Of a DNA stretch of 64,000 bases, positions 35,425-44,638 are shown in pieces (positions within the stretch are counted from its first letter, which is position 1; every line of letters begins with the position of its first letter). The notes below the pieces were generated by a model. That model saw nothing but the letters and a program-made list of their open reading frames with translations, was not told the origin of the DNA and did no database searches. Source of the DNA: Sulfurimonas sp. (lineage in GTDB: Bacteria > Campylobacterota > Campylobacteria > Campylobacterales > Sulfurimonadaceae); assembly GCF_029027405.1 (NCBI RefSeq), contig NZ_CP093396.1, positions 2,057,497-2,121,496 on the forward strand. Reading direction: 5' to 3'. The position numbers were made by a program, and so were the translations under genes.

Positions 35425-36378
35425 CTATGGAATCGCAATAGTCTCTAAAACTTTTTGAATTATCTCGTCAGTTGTAATGCCCTCTGCTTCTGCTTCATAA
35501 GTCAATATAATACGATGACGCATAATCTCTTTTACTATAAATGCAACATCAACAGGAGTTACAAAATCTTTACCTCTTAAATATGCCATTGCTTTAACTG
35601 CTTTAAACATATCTATACTAACACGAGGAGAAGCTCCAAATTGTATATAGTTTTTCAATTCTTCAAGACCATAATCACTAGGATTCCTCGTAGCATTTAC
35701 AAGTTCTATAATGTACTTTTGAACTTCTTCATCTATATGAATTGCTTTTATTTCTTCTTTTAACGCTTCTAGTTCTTCATGTGTAACAACAGCTTTAATC
35801 TCTTCAATATTTCCACTAGAAATTCTTTTTGCTATCTCTAACTCTTCTTCTTTTGTATTGTAATCAACAACAATTTTAAGCATAAATCTATCTAATTGAG
35901 CTTCTGGAAGTTGGTAAACACCCTCTTGTTCAACTGGATTTTGCGTAGCCATAACAAAAAATGGTGGGTCTAGTTTAAATGTTGTATCGCCAAGCGTTAT
36001 CTGTTTTTCTTGCATAACTTCAAGTAAGGCAGATTGAACTTTTGCAGGAGCACGGTTAATTTCATCTGCTAAAAGCAAGTTTGTAAATATAGGACCTTTT
36101 TTGATTTTAAAACTATTGTTTTGAGGGTCATAAATTTCTGCACCAAGTATGTCAGAAGGAAGTAAGTCAGGGGTAAACTGCACTCTTTTGAAATTTAAAC
36201 CCAAAGATTTTGAAAGTGCATTTACTGTTGTAGTTTTAGCAAGTCCAGGAACACCTTCTATAAGTATGTGACCTTCACAAAGCAGAGCTATTAAAAGCCC
36301 ATCTATCATCTTGTCTTGCCCAACAACTACTTTTGCTACTTCTTTTTTGATTGTTTGTATTTTAGAAATCATACTCAA
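35425..36378 (-). CDS. moxR: MoxR-family AAA+ ATPase
   Basis: The 317-residue protein has Walker A GVPGLAKTT, Walker B LLADEINRAP, sensor 1 ATQNPVEQEG and a C-terminal lid with ASPRVSIDMFKAVKAMAYLRG. MoxR proteins act as chaperone-like ATPases on VWA proteins, several of which are encoded in this operon. It starts 26 bases after the Aat-like gene. Confidence 0.95.
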   Translation of the reverse strand: MSMISKIQTIKKEVAKVVVGQDKMIDGLLIALLCEGHILIEGVPGLAKTTTVNALSKSLGLNFKRVQFTPDLLPSDILGAEIYDPQNNSFKIKKGPIFTNLLLADEINRAPAKVQSALLEVMQEKQITLGDTTFKLDPPFFVMATQNPVEQEGVYQLPEAQLDRFMLKIVVDYNTKEEELEIAKRISSGNIEEIKAVVTHEELEALKEEIKAIHIDEEVQKYIIELVNATRNPSDYGLEELKNYIQFGASPRVSIDMFKAVKAMAYLRGKDFVTPVDVAFIVKEIMRHRIILTYEAEAEGITTDEIIQKVLETIAIP

Positions 36379-36404
36379 GTGACCTTATTTTTAATGTAAT
36401 AAAA

Positions 36405-37142
36405 TTATATCAAATAGGGGTAAATCATTGGTAAAACGACAGCTTCCTTCCACCTTTTTAAAAAAAATTCTCTTGTATAAACTTCACAACCAAGTCGTTT
36501 TTTATATTCCATATGCGGATGACCTAAATTCCAAAAAATAAAGCCTTTTTTTTCTAAAAATTTTGAAAGTAAAACTAGTTGTAAGTTACCATAATTTGCA
36601 TACTTTTTTTCTTTTGAAGAAAAACCACTTAAACTCGTATATGTTTTACCTATGATATAACCGATTTCTCCTGATATTAGTTCATCTGTATTTTTACAAA
36701 TAACTTCAACTGAGACTATTTTAAAATTTTTTTCTTGAGTATTACTTCTAAAAAGTTTTTTTAAAAGTTCTACATATTCATCTTTTAACCAATTATATTT
36801 ATGTTTAGAATCTATCTTTTTTAAAACCTCATCAAACCTTGTATTTATGCAAAATATATAATCATTTTTATTTATAAGTGTTTTAACTTTATGTGAAATA
36901 TGAAGGTTTTTAAAATCTAAAATTGCATAATTAAATTGTAACTCTGGAAGTAATACTAAAGAATCTTTAGAGTTGTAAGTTGTACATATAAAACCTGCAC
37001 AAGCTAGTTCTATGTAAAAAGACTCACTCCAATCCTCACTCCAATAGTAATTATTACTCATATCTGAACAGATATAATCAAAAAATAGTTGGTCTTGAAG
37101 TTTTTGCGATGAAATATTATATATTTGAGGTTGAGAAAACAT
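36405..37142 (-). CDS. Aat-like (leucyl/phenylalanyl-tRNA-protein transferase fold) acyltransferase
   Basis: The 245-residue protein shows the C-terminal GNAT-like core of L/F-transferase: SGEIGYIIGKTYTSLSGF, then NYGNLQLVLLSKFLEKKGFIFWNLGHPHMEYKKRLGC. These correspond to the Aat regions GGLYG..G, S..AL..L...L and D.Q..T.HL.SLGA. It is divergent from true Aat and may use another acyl donor or acceptor. It is embedded in the Bat/MoxR gene string. Confidence 0.65.
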   Translation of the reverse strand: MFSQPQIYNISSQKLQDQLFFDYICSDMSNNYYWSEDWSESFYIELACAGFICTTYNSKDSLVLLPELQFNYAILDFKNLHISHKVKTLINKNDYIFCINTRFDEVLKKIDSKHKYNWLKDEYVELLKKLFRSNTQEKNFKIVSVEVICKNTDELISGEIGYIIGKTYTSLSGFSSKEKKYANYGNLQLVLLSKFLEKKGFIFWNLGHPHMEYKKRLGCEVYTREFFLKRWKEAVVLPMIYPYLI

Positions 37143-37178
37143 AGATGCCTAATGTAGGTAAATTAATCCAAACTTGGA

Positions 37179-38183
37179 TTAATTACCTGTAATAAAAGAG
37201 ATGATACCTTTCTTTTCAATCATAGCTTCATATTTTGAAACTCTCGCGATTGCATCTTCAAAACCTTCTGAAGAACCAGCTTTTGTTTTATACATAACAT
37301 TTGAAACTATATTTCCTTTTCTATCAGTCGCTTTAATTACTGTCTTTCTAAGAGCAATTGTAAGTTTTTTAAACTCCTCATTTGTAGAGTTTACTTTTCT
37401 AATTTTTGCTTTTGTTGTTATCTTTATAAGAACATTGTAATTTTTATTATTAAAAGTAGCATTCTGTACACTTAGTTCTGAACGAATAAGTGAAGCTAAA
37501 GATTCTGAATTTTTATCAGACTTTATCTTAAAAACCAACTCACTCTTTGCTTTTCGCATCTCTTTTGTATATGTCAAGTATCTATTAGTATATTTTGAGT
37601 CATCATAATTTGTATTTAGCGCATGTAAAAGAGGAAAAAATGTATCTGTTTGCTTTAAATACTTATTTATAACAGAAGAAAGTTTTAGTTTTTCAAAATA
37701 ACTAGCATCTTGATATATTTCCCATTCTGCTTTTATTTTATCATCTACTTTTTTCAGTTTTCTTTCATAGGTAGCAGTTAATATAGCTCTATCAACTTGA
37801 ACTAAGAGAGTCCATTTTCCGCCCTCGTTTAAACTCTCTTGTACTTTAACATCACTATACTCAATGTTTTTACTTTTACTCACTACTTCATTCTTTGTAT
37901 TTTGTAAAATATCTTCATTTCCATCTTGACGACTAGTTGTTAATGAGTTTGAAAAGTTAGATGTAACATATACAGAAATTTTAGCACTTATTACCCCTAA
38001 GGCATCACTTTTAGCATTTTTTTGAGTATCTCCATACCCAACTGCATAAAAGTATTTACTTGTATCAGAAGGTGGATTAGTTAACCAACTAAGCACTGCA
38101 CTATTTGCTGATGGTGAAGCCGAAGCTCCACATGCACTAAAAAAAGTAATTGTAAGTAATAAAAAGAATGCTTTTATTTGCAT
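37179..38183 (-). CDS. LPP20-like lipoprotein
   Basis: The 334-residue protein has a lipoprotein signal (Cys near residue 18 in FFSACGAS). An LPP20-type domain follows, with YFYAVGYGDTQKNAKSDALGVISAKISVYV and a later WTLLVQVDRA. The second half is less clear. It is the last of three consecutive lipoprotein genes between the two Bat sets, 11 bases after its neighbour. It is probably in the outer membrane; function unknown. Confidence 0.75.
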   Translation of the reverse strand: MQIKAFFLLLTITFFSACGASASPSANSAVLSWLTNPPSDTSKYFYAVGYGDTQKNAKSDALGVISAKISVYVTSNFSNSLTTSRQDGNEDILQNTKNEVVSKSKNIEYSDVKVQESLNEGGKWTLLVQVDRAILTATYERKLKKVDDKIKAEWEIYQDASYFEKLKLSSVINKYLKQTDTFFPLLHALNTNYDDSKYTNRYLTYTKEMRKAKSELVFKIKSDKNSESLASLIRSELSVQNATFNNKNYNVLIKITTKAKIRKVNSTNEEFKKLTIALRKTVIKATDRKGNIVSNVMYKTKAGSSEGFEDAIARVSKYEAMIEKKGIISFITGN

Positions 38184-38194
38184 GAATATCCTTG

Positions 38195-39463
38195 TTATTT
38201 ATCTAACTTCTGTGCTTCTTGAGCCGAAAGGTCTTGTTCTACTTTAGTCTGATGAGCCAATAAAATTATATTTGTTACGCTCTCATATTTCTCAGCTAAA
38301 CTAGACTGTTTATTAGCATAGTATGTACCGATTAAAATATTTGGTAGTAAGTATACAGCATTTTTAACTAACCTAACCAATCTTTCATCATAATTTGCTT
38401 GTAAATTAATTGGGACATTAGCTTTAGCAATAGCTAAACTTTCTAGCTCTTTTGGAAACATAAGAACAATATTACTAGATATGATATTTGCAGATGCTAA
38501 AGAAAAAGAAGTATATGCTTGTACAGCACCTATTTGAATTTCATTTGAAACGATATTTACATTTTTTGCAAGTTTTACATAGTTTTCATTATCTATATTT
38601 ATGTCACTCTCCAATGCTACTACCGCTTGGTCAAGAAGTTCAAAATAAATAGCTTCTTTTTCATCTGCAACAGATTCAGCCACTTTTATTCTTGTTTCTA
38701 CAAAACTTATTTCTTTTTCTATATCAAGTTTTTCTTGTGTTCTTGTTATATATATTTTATGTTTAGTTTGAAGATCACCTTTTTCAGATTTAATAGATGC
38801 AACTTCAACATATCCATCTAGCATTTCATCCCTAGCAACACTTAAGTCTTTTTGTAAGTTTATAGGAATTAGTGATATAACTGCTTCACCAAGAGTTTCA
38901 TATACATCACCAGTTACTGCCTCTATATCTTGAAGGTTTCCATCGTTAAATTCTACGAAGTTATCAAGTGTACTATCAAAATTAAATATATTTGGCCAAT
39001 TAGCTTTATCTTCACCATAAAGAATGATTATTTTTTGTATTGCTCTTTTTGTTAAAGGTTTTACTTTTTGATTTAAAAGTGATGAAGCAAAGTCAGCATA
39101 ATCCCCTAACATGCTCATACCAGAACTGCTTCCTAGCATCTTTCTTTGAATAGCATCACTATAATGAACAGTTGAAAAGTATGGATCATCCATCAAAGAA
39201 TCAATTATAAACTTATCTTGTGTTTCACTTATATCAGCCGATACTAAAGCAGGCCATTTAGCATCTGCTGAAATTTGCTTCTTAAATGCCATTATATTAT
39301 TTTCACGAACAATTGTCATACCAATTGCAACACGATTTGCTTGATTTTCTAAAGTTGGGACTTCCATCTGTGACTGAAGTCCTTCCATCATTGAGCTACA
39401 CCCTGACATTACTAAAGCTGTTAAACTTACTATTATTGTATGTATAACTATTCTTCTCATCAA
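38195..39463 (-). CDS. Lipoprotein of unknown function
   Basis: The 422-residue protein has a clear lipobox (VMSGCSS, Cys 22). No family was recognised. A mixed N-terminal domain is followed by a helical stretch rich in charged residues (about 230-300) and another helical part with a hydrophobic segment VYLLPNILIGTYY. It ends in a Gln/Lys-rich tail. The short gaps on both sides (12 and 11 bases) tie it to the other two lipoproteins. Confidence 0.7.
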   Translation of the reverse strand: MMRRIVIHTIIVSLTALVMSGCSSMMEGLQSQMEVPTLENQANRVAIGMTIVRENNIMAFKKQISADAKWPALVSADISETQDKFIIDSLMDDPYFSTVHYSDAIQRKMLGSSSGMSMLGDYADFASSLLNQKVKPLTKRAIQKIIILYGEDKANWPNIFNFDSTLDNFVEFNDGNLQDIEAVTGDVYETLGEAVISLIPINLQKDLSVARDEMLDGYVEVASIKSEKGDLQTKHKIYITRTQEKLDIEKEISFVETRIKVAESVADEKEAIYFELLDQAVVALESDINIDNENYVKLAKNVNIVSNEIQIGAVQAYTSFSLASANIISSNIVLMFPKELESLAIAKANVPINLQANYDERLVRLVKNAVYLLPNILIGTYYANKQSSLAEKYESVTNIILLAHQTKVEQDLSAQEAQKLDK

Positions 39464-39475
39464 TTTCTCTTAATT

Positions 39476-40414
39476 TTACTTATATTCACTATCACTGCTT
39501 CCAGTCATAGAATTTCTATCATGTCTAAGTGCTTGATTTGATTTATCTTGTTCTTTTATTTTATTTAAAAGATTGTAAAAACTATCAAATCTTGAACTTG
39601 CACTTACAACTATTTCATCATTAATTCCACCTAGACTTAAAGCTTTTTCATAATACTCAGATGCTCTGTTTAAAAGTTTCATATCTTCAGTATTACTAGC
39701 TTGGGCTTCATACAAAATAGCTAAATCATAAAAGTAATTCATATCTTTCTTGCCTTTATATTTCTCCATTATTTTTATTGCACCTTGGTAGTTTTTTCTT
39801 TTTGCATAAGTTATAACATGTGTTAACTCTTGAGATAAAGATTTAAACTCACGAAGTTGATTTGTCTTTAGTGGTGATATATCTGAAATAAAATACTTAA
39901 CTACCTTACTCACAGCAGCAGAAGTCAACTCATTTTCACTTGGCAACTTACTAGCGTCACGAGATTGACGATTTTTTCTATCACTATATATTTTAACTAA
40001 AAACTCATCACTACCACGAGAAAGCGTAAAACTCACTTCTAAAGAAAGGGATACTTTATTTCCATTTGGCTTGTACTCATAACTAAGTATCTTCATGCCC
40101 AAAGCTACATCACTGTTGCTTCCCATTGGGTCTAGTGTTATGAAGTTAGTTTCAGTAAGTCTTTGTTTTACATTATATACAAGCATATCTTCAAGCTTCC
40201 TATTAGCCTCTAGGGCATCTTTCACTTTTGGATTTAGCCATACAGCCAAATACGCTCCATCTGATATAAATTCATCTTTTGTCTGAATCTTTGATAATTT
40301 TGCTACTTCTTTTGGTGCAGTGTATGATGGTATAACTATTTTAGCACCACTGCCACAACCTGTAAAGAAAAAAATTATCATCGATAAAGTAATTAAAGAA
40401 ATCGTTTGTTTCAT
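39476..40414 (-). CDS. Lipoprotein with CsgG/TolB-like N-terminus and TPR-like C-terminus
   Basis: The 312-residue protein has a lipobox (FFTGCGS, Cys 20). A middle domain (about 35-180) carries the KLEDMLVYNVKQRLTETNFITLDP pattern seen in CsgG/TolB-N-like proteins, and TPR-like helices lie near residues 200-285. The fold call is tentative. It lies 51 bases after the second batD and begins the lipoprotein trio. Confidence 0.65.
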   Translation of the reverse strand: MKQTISLITLSMIIFFFTGCGSGAKIVIPSYTAPKEVAKLSKIQTKDEFISDGAYLAVWLNPKVKDALEANRKLEDMLVYNVKQRLTETNFITLDPMGSNSDVALGMKILSYEYKPNGNKVSLSLEVSFTLSRGSDEFLVKIYSDRKNRQSRDASKLPSENELTSAAVSKVVKYFISDISPLKTNQLREFKSLSQELTHVITYAKRKNYQGAIKIMEKYKGKKDMNYFYDLAILYEAQASNTEDMKLLNRASEYYEKALSLGGINDEIVVSASSRFDSFYNLLNKIKEQDKSNQALRHDRNSMTGSSDSEYK

Positions 40415-40465
40415 CTTTTATCCCCTTAAAAATAATCATCAATTTTAGTTAAAAAATATTTAACT

Positions 40466-41569
40466 TCACATTAATTTTATAATTATTTTCTTACATTCGC
40501 TCAAAGAAGTAATTTTATTGTTTTGTATATCATTAATCAGTTCTTTATAAGTTTTAGAATCTTCCAAAGCCAAGGTAATAAGAAGTCTTTCTAATGATTT
40601 GGTATTTTTAACTTTTTCCTCAAATATACTACTTTTTATATCTTTATTTTTTGTTTTTTTAGAACTAATTTTCGCCAAAATAAAACCTGCTATAAATGTT
40701 AAAATATAATACACAAAATCAAAATTTAAGGCAAAAATTTCTTCTTTTTTATCAAGAAGTTCTTCTTTTACATAAACATTTTGTATATTAACTCTTGTAC
40801 TACCTACAACTAGTTCGTTGATTTTTTTTTGCTCTATGTCATAATATTTTATTTTTAGACTTGGAATAATAAAATTTTTATCAGCTACAAAAGCAAGCTT
40901 TTGGCTCCATCTTCCTTTGTATCCATCTCTTGTTAGTTTTATATCTTTAATAATTTTTTGTGAAAATACTTTCACACCTTTAATATTAAGGTTTATTGGT
41001 TTTAAACCTTTAAAATTACCGACTCCATCTATTATTATTTCATAATGGTATGGTTCATAAGAGTTGATAGATTTCTTTGCTTTTTTTACTTCTATGCTAA
41101 AATTTCCGACTATTATGGAACTACTATTTTCTACATTAACAACTAAACTTTTTTGTTTTAAATATCTATTTGTAAATGACTCTTTATCTCTATCATTATC
41201 TCTTCCACCAATAGTAGCATCTATAGATTCTTGTGTTGTTTTTTTCATAACAATGTCAAAATCAAATACTATCTGACCTTCACGCTTTGCATAAACAATG
41301 TATTCATAACTGTTTATTCTCTTGCCTTCAAGTATTTTTTCTTGTTCTGCTAAAAGTTCAACACTATAGTTTTTATAATCTCCAACAGGATTAAAGTCAA
41401 TCGTATAAAGCTCACTCTTATCACTAAACTCACAAACATACTTTAAGTAAATAGCCTCATTAACTATAGCTTCACTTTTATTTATCTGAGCGCTCCATTT
41501 ATATGTAGAAGCATCTAGCTGTAGAAATATTAATAAGATTAAAACAACCTTACCAAGGTTCTTTTTCAT
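40466..41569 (-). CDS. BatD-family protein, set 2
   Basis: The 367-residue protein has a signal peptide starting MKKNLGKVVLILLI, beta-sandwich domains, a membrane helix (about 287-306) and a cytoplasmic tail. It is shorter than the set-1 BatD by about 100 residues. Its first 20 bases overlap the batB-like gene, as in set 1. The parallel supports origin by duplication of a batABD block. Confidence 0.8.
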   Translation of the reverse strand: MKKNLGKVVLILLIFLQLDASTYKWSAQINKSEAIVNEAIYLKYVCEFSDKSELYTIDFNPVGDYKNYSVELLAEQEKILEGKRINSYEYIVYAKREGQIVFDFDIVMKKTTQESIDATIGGRDNDRDKESFTNRYLKQKSLVVNVENSSSIIVGNFSIEVKKAKKSINSYEPYHYEIIIDGVGNFKGLKPINLNIKGVKVFSQKIIKDIKLTRDGYKGRWSQKLAFVADKNFIIPSLKIKYYDIEQKKINELVVGSTRVNIQNVYVKEELLDKKEEIFALNFDFVYYILTFIAGFILAKISSKKTKNKDIKSSIFEEKVKNTKSLERLLITLALEDSKTYKELINDIQNNKITSLSECKKIIIKLM

Positions 41570-42995
41570 TTACTTTCCTTTTATTTATTAGTTCATACTG
41601 TTTTGAACTAAGTTTTGCTTTTGCAGTATTTAAGTTTATTTTTGTTTGTGAGGAAATTTTTCTTCCACTATCTTCGGCACCACTACTTGCATTTGCACTT
41701 ACTTTCATGTTTGAACTTCCACCCTCTTTTGCTTTTTTATTTGAACTCTCTTTTTTTGCAATAGAAGATTTTTTAGAACTCTTTTGTTGTCCTGTATTCA
41801 TTTGCTTTTGTTCTTTTACATCTATGATATAAAGTAAGTTTTCATAAGCCTCTTTTGAGTAAAAAAGAGTAAGCGATTTTTTATAAGCTTCTCTTGCATC
41901 TTTAAACTTTTTCAACCTAACTAGAGAATTTGCTGTATTATAATAAACTCTAGATTTAAACTCAGCATCTGATGATTTTACATTTTTATATACTTCAAAT
42001 GCTTTTTCGTAATTACCTTTTTTATAATAATTACTTGCTATTTTAAACTGCTTAATATTTTCATATTCAAATATTTCAACTATATTAGCATCTAGATTCA
42101 CACCAACAAAAAGTAAAAAAGCCACTAGATACTTTTTTAAAGTTGTAATGCTTAGTAAAAAGAAAACAATTGCTAAAACTACCAAATAATAAAATAATTC
42201 AAGATTCTTAATTATAATAGTTTTAGATTTTTCATCATCTCTTTTTTGCTCATTTAAAGCATCTGTTAATTCACCTAAATCTTTTGTATATACCCCACCA
42301 GTTGCATTACTTAAAGCTTTAATATTAGGATTTTCTCTGCTAAGAACTATGTTTTTATTTTCATCTTTTAATAGTTCTCCATTTTCAAGACTTAAAGTAC
42401 TTCCATGTCTAGATGCTAACATGAATATATTTACCACCATAAAATTATCTTTTACAAATCTCACTTCATCCTCAAAACTTCTAGCATCTGTACCATCGCT
42501 TAGTATGACAAGACTCAGATGCTTAGATTCTGACATCTTTCTTGCTAAAACTAAGGCACTCATAATAGAGCTTCCCTTTGTGATAATCAGTTTATCATCA
42601 AGAGAATTAAAGAGATGCTTTAAAAGCTGTGAGTCTTGTGTCAATGGCGAAAGAATAATGGCATTTGTTGTAAAACCAAGCACTCCAAACCTACTCTTTT
42701 GTTCTACTTTAACTAAAGTAGTTAAAATCTCTTTTGCTTTTTGTAATCTAGTAGGTTTTATATCTTTAGCTTGCATAGAAAACGATAAATCTACCGCAAT
42801 AACAACATCACTTACAACTTGCTCACTCTCTATAGGTTCTTGTTCAATTACAGGACGAGTAAGAGCTAAAACTATAAATATAAAAGTAATAATATAACCA
42901 AAAGAAGTTATGCGTAAATCTTTAAAATCTTTTTTTATAAATCCTACAAGTAAAAATAAAAAGAGCCAAAAATATTCAGGATTTAAAAAACTCAT
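41550..42995 (-). CDS. BatB-type VWA protein with TPR domain, set 2
   Basis: The 481-residue protein has N-terminal membrane helices and a VWA domain with MIDAS DLSFSM around residue 73 and VILSDGTDA. A further helix (about 265-300), short TPR-like repeats (315-385) and a Ser/Lys-rich tail ending NEKEPW follow. It is shorter than set-1 BatB, mainly because the charged segment is reduced. It overlaps the upstream BatA-like gene by 4 bases. Confidence 0.83.
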   Translation of the reverse strand: MSFLNPEYFWLFLFLLVGFIKKDFKDLRITSFGYIITFIFIVLALTRPVIEQEPIESEQVVSDVVIAVDLSFSMQAKDIKPTRLQKAKEILTTLVKVEQKSRFGVLGFTTNAIILSPLTQDSQLLKHLFNSLDDKLIITKGSSIMSALVLARKMSESKHLSLVILSDGTDARSFEDEVRFVKDNFMVVNIFMLASRHGSTLSLENGELLKDENKNIVLSRENPNIKALSNATGGVYTKDLGELTDALNEQKRDDEKSKTIIIKNLELFYYLVVLAIVFFLLSITTLKKYLVAFLLFVGVNLDANIVEIFEYENIKQFKIASNYYKKGNYEKAFEVYKNVKSSDAEFKSRVYYNTANSLVRLKKFKDAREAYKKSLTLFYSKEAYENLLYIIDVKEQKQMNTGQQKSSKKSSIAKKESSNKKAKEGGSSNMKVSANASSGAEDSGRKISSQTKINLNTAKAKLSSKQYELINKRKVNEKEPW

Positions 42996-43915
42996 TTTTT
43001 CAGCTCCCGATACAAAAGAAAAAGAAGTAGTCCAGATGCTAAAAGTAAAAATATCTGGTAAAAATAATCTTTAAGTAAATACTCTCTACTTTTTATTTTT
43101 GATGATTCTAGTTTATCTATATCACTATAAACTTTTTTTAACTCTTTTGCAGACGCTGCACTAAAAAACTCTCCATTACTCTGAGAAGCAATTTCTTTTA
43201 AAAGTGCCTCATCTGCTTCACCTTTATTTCCCATAGCTATTGTATATATTTTAATTTTTTTATCTAGTGCTAATTTTACAGCATCTTTAGGAGAAATGAC
43301 TCCACTATTGTGTTCTCCATCACTTAGTAGTATAATGATTTTTGTTTTAGCAACTGAGTGTTTAAAAGCTCTAACACTCATAGTAATAGCTTCACCAATA
43401 GCAGTATTTTGACCAGCCATTCCTTGAGTCATATAACTAAGCATTTTACTAACTATCTCCTTTTCATAAGTGATAGGTGAAGCTATAAAAGCAAAATCTC
43501 CATACAAAACAATTCCAATATTATCACTAACTCTTTTTTTTATAAACTTTGTTGCTATTATTTTAGTTATTTCAAATCTACTAAGCCTTTTTCCTTCACT
43601 TACTTCATCTTCAAAGTCAAAACCAGAAGAGTTCATAGAACCGCTAGAATCTATACTTAAAACTATATCTTTTCCATTCCTATTGTAAGGATTTAGTTTA
43701 TCTATGATTATTGGAGAGGATAAAGCGATACATAACATAATGAAAATGAGAATTTTTACAATCCACTCTAATTTCAAGAAGTTTTTTTTAGCAGATAAAA
43801 ACTGTAAATGGACAAAATATATTGGTTTCATATACTCTTTGCATCTATATAAACAATATATAATAGGAATCAATAAAAAGATAAGATATGGGTATTCAAA
43901 ACTGTAATAATTCAT
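42992..43915 (-). CDS. BatA-type VWA membrane protein, set 2
   Basis: The 307-residue protein has two N-terminal membrane helices, a VWA domain with MIDAS DSSGSM and IILLSDGEHNSG, and a C-terminal membrane helix. It is the first gene of the fifteen-gene minus-strand run. A promoter must lie in the 140 bases shared with the divergent tRNA-Lys unit, but no clear minus-strand core promoter was seen. Confidence 0.85.
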   Translation of the reverse strand: MNYYSFEYPYLIFLLIPIIYCLYRCKEYMKPIYFVHLQFLSAKKNFLKLEWIVKILIFIMLCIALSSPIIIDKLNPYNRNGKDIVLSIDSSGSMNSSGFDFEDEVSEGKRLSRFEITKIIATKFIKKRVSDNIGIVLYGDFAFIASPITYEKEIVSKMLSYMTQGMAGQNTAIGEAITMSVRAFKHSVAKTKIIILLSDGEHNSGVISPKDAVKLALDKKIKIYTIAMGNKGEADEALLKEIASQSNGEFFSAASAKELKKVYSDIDKLESSKIKSREYLLKDYFYQIFLLLASGLLLFLLYRELKK

Positions 43916-43996
43916 TACATATATTTTATCTAAAAAGCATTTTTATGCCTAATCGCAACAAATTTCAAAATATCTTACAATTTAGCATGATTTATC

Positions 43997-44025
43997 TTGA
44001 CAACAAAAAACAATTTGTCTATAAT
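43997..44025 (+). promoter_or_regulatory. Consensus promoter of the tRNA-Lys/tRNA-Glu unit
   Basis: TTGACA (43997-44002) and TATAAT (44020-44025) are both perfect consensus boxes separated by 17 bases. The -10 box continues into TTCGGCTCA, a G+C-rich discriminator. It lies 32 bases before the tRNA-Lys. Confidence 0.88.
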
Positions 44026-44057
44026 TTCGGCTCACAAACAGAAATGTTTGAGTTTAT

Positions 44058-44133
44058 GTCTTGTTAGCTCAGCTGGTAGAGCACGTCACTTTTAATGATG
44101 TGGCCGATGGTTCGAATCCATCACAGGACACCA
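44058..44133 (+). tRNA. tRNA-Lys (anticodon TTT)
   Basis: The 76-base gene folds into a full cloverleaf. The acceptor pairs GTCTTGT with ACAGGAC (one G-T), the D stem is GCTC/GAGC, the anticodon stem CGTCA/TGATG holds the loop CTTTTAA, and the T arm is GATGG/CCATC around TTCGAAT. CCA is encoded. Confidence 0.95.
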
Positions 44134-44169
44134 TCAATTTGTACGCAAAGCATACAAAAACAACTTAGT

Positions 44170-44244
44170 GGCCCCGTCGTCTAGCGGTTAGGATCCATGG
44201 TTTTCATCCATGTTACAGGAGTTCAATTCTCCTCGGGGTCACCA
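44170..44244 (+). tRNA. tRNA-Glu (anticodon TTC)
   Basis: The 75-base gene has acceptor GGCCCCG/CGGGGTC and anticodon stem CATGG/CCATG with loop TTTTCAT, giving anticodon TTC. The T arm contains TTCAATT and CCA is encoded. It follows tRNA-Lys by 36 bases and shares its promoter. Confidence 0.95.
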
Positions 44245-44405
44245 CTTACTTATACCTATTTTAGGTACTTTCAAAAACACTCATTCTTCACTATTACTTT
44301 TAACTCCTAAAATATTTATGATACAGGTTTAATACAAATTTATTTTTTAAAACTTAAATTGTTTCTGAAAAGTACTTGAAAGGTCGTATTTTAGGCATTT
44401 TGAAG

Positions 44406-44480
<75 letters not shown>

Positions 44481-44507
44481 TTATTTAAAAAGGGTTTCAA
44501 TAAGTAA

Positions 44508-44582
<75 letters not shown>

Positions 44583-44599
44583 TTATTTATTGAGCCGAA

Positions 44600-44628
44600 A
44601 TTATACTTTAGAGAAGCGTAAAAGTCAA
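44600..44628 (-). promoter_or_regulatory. Promoter of the tRNA-Asn pair
   Basis: On the minus strand TTGACT (44623-44628) and TATAAT (44600-44605) are spaced by 17 bases. The sequence from the -10 box onward (TATAATTTCGGCTCA) is identical to that of the tRNA-Lys/Glu promoter. Confidence 0.85.
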
Positions 44629-44638
44629 GCTATTTCGG

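Noticed and set aside
35344-35450. Open stretch in another frame at the moxR end, reading SKESFTKLSRMVYELLKKWR before a stop
   Set aside because: It looks protein-like and could be an antitoxin tail, but it has no start codon before the internal Met and it overlaps the normal end of moxR.
42349-42897. 182-codon frame opposite the set-2 BatB gene
   Set aside because: It is antisense to a VWA gene with clear motifs, with Ser/Leu-rich shadow composition and no domain.
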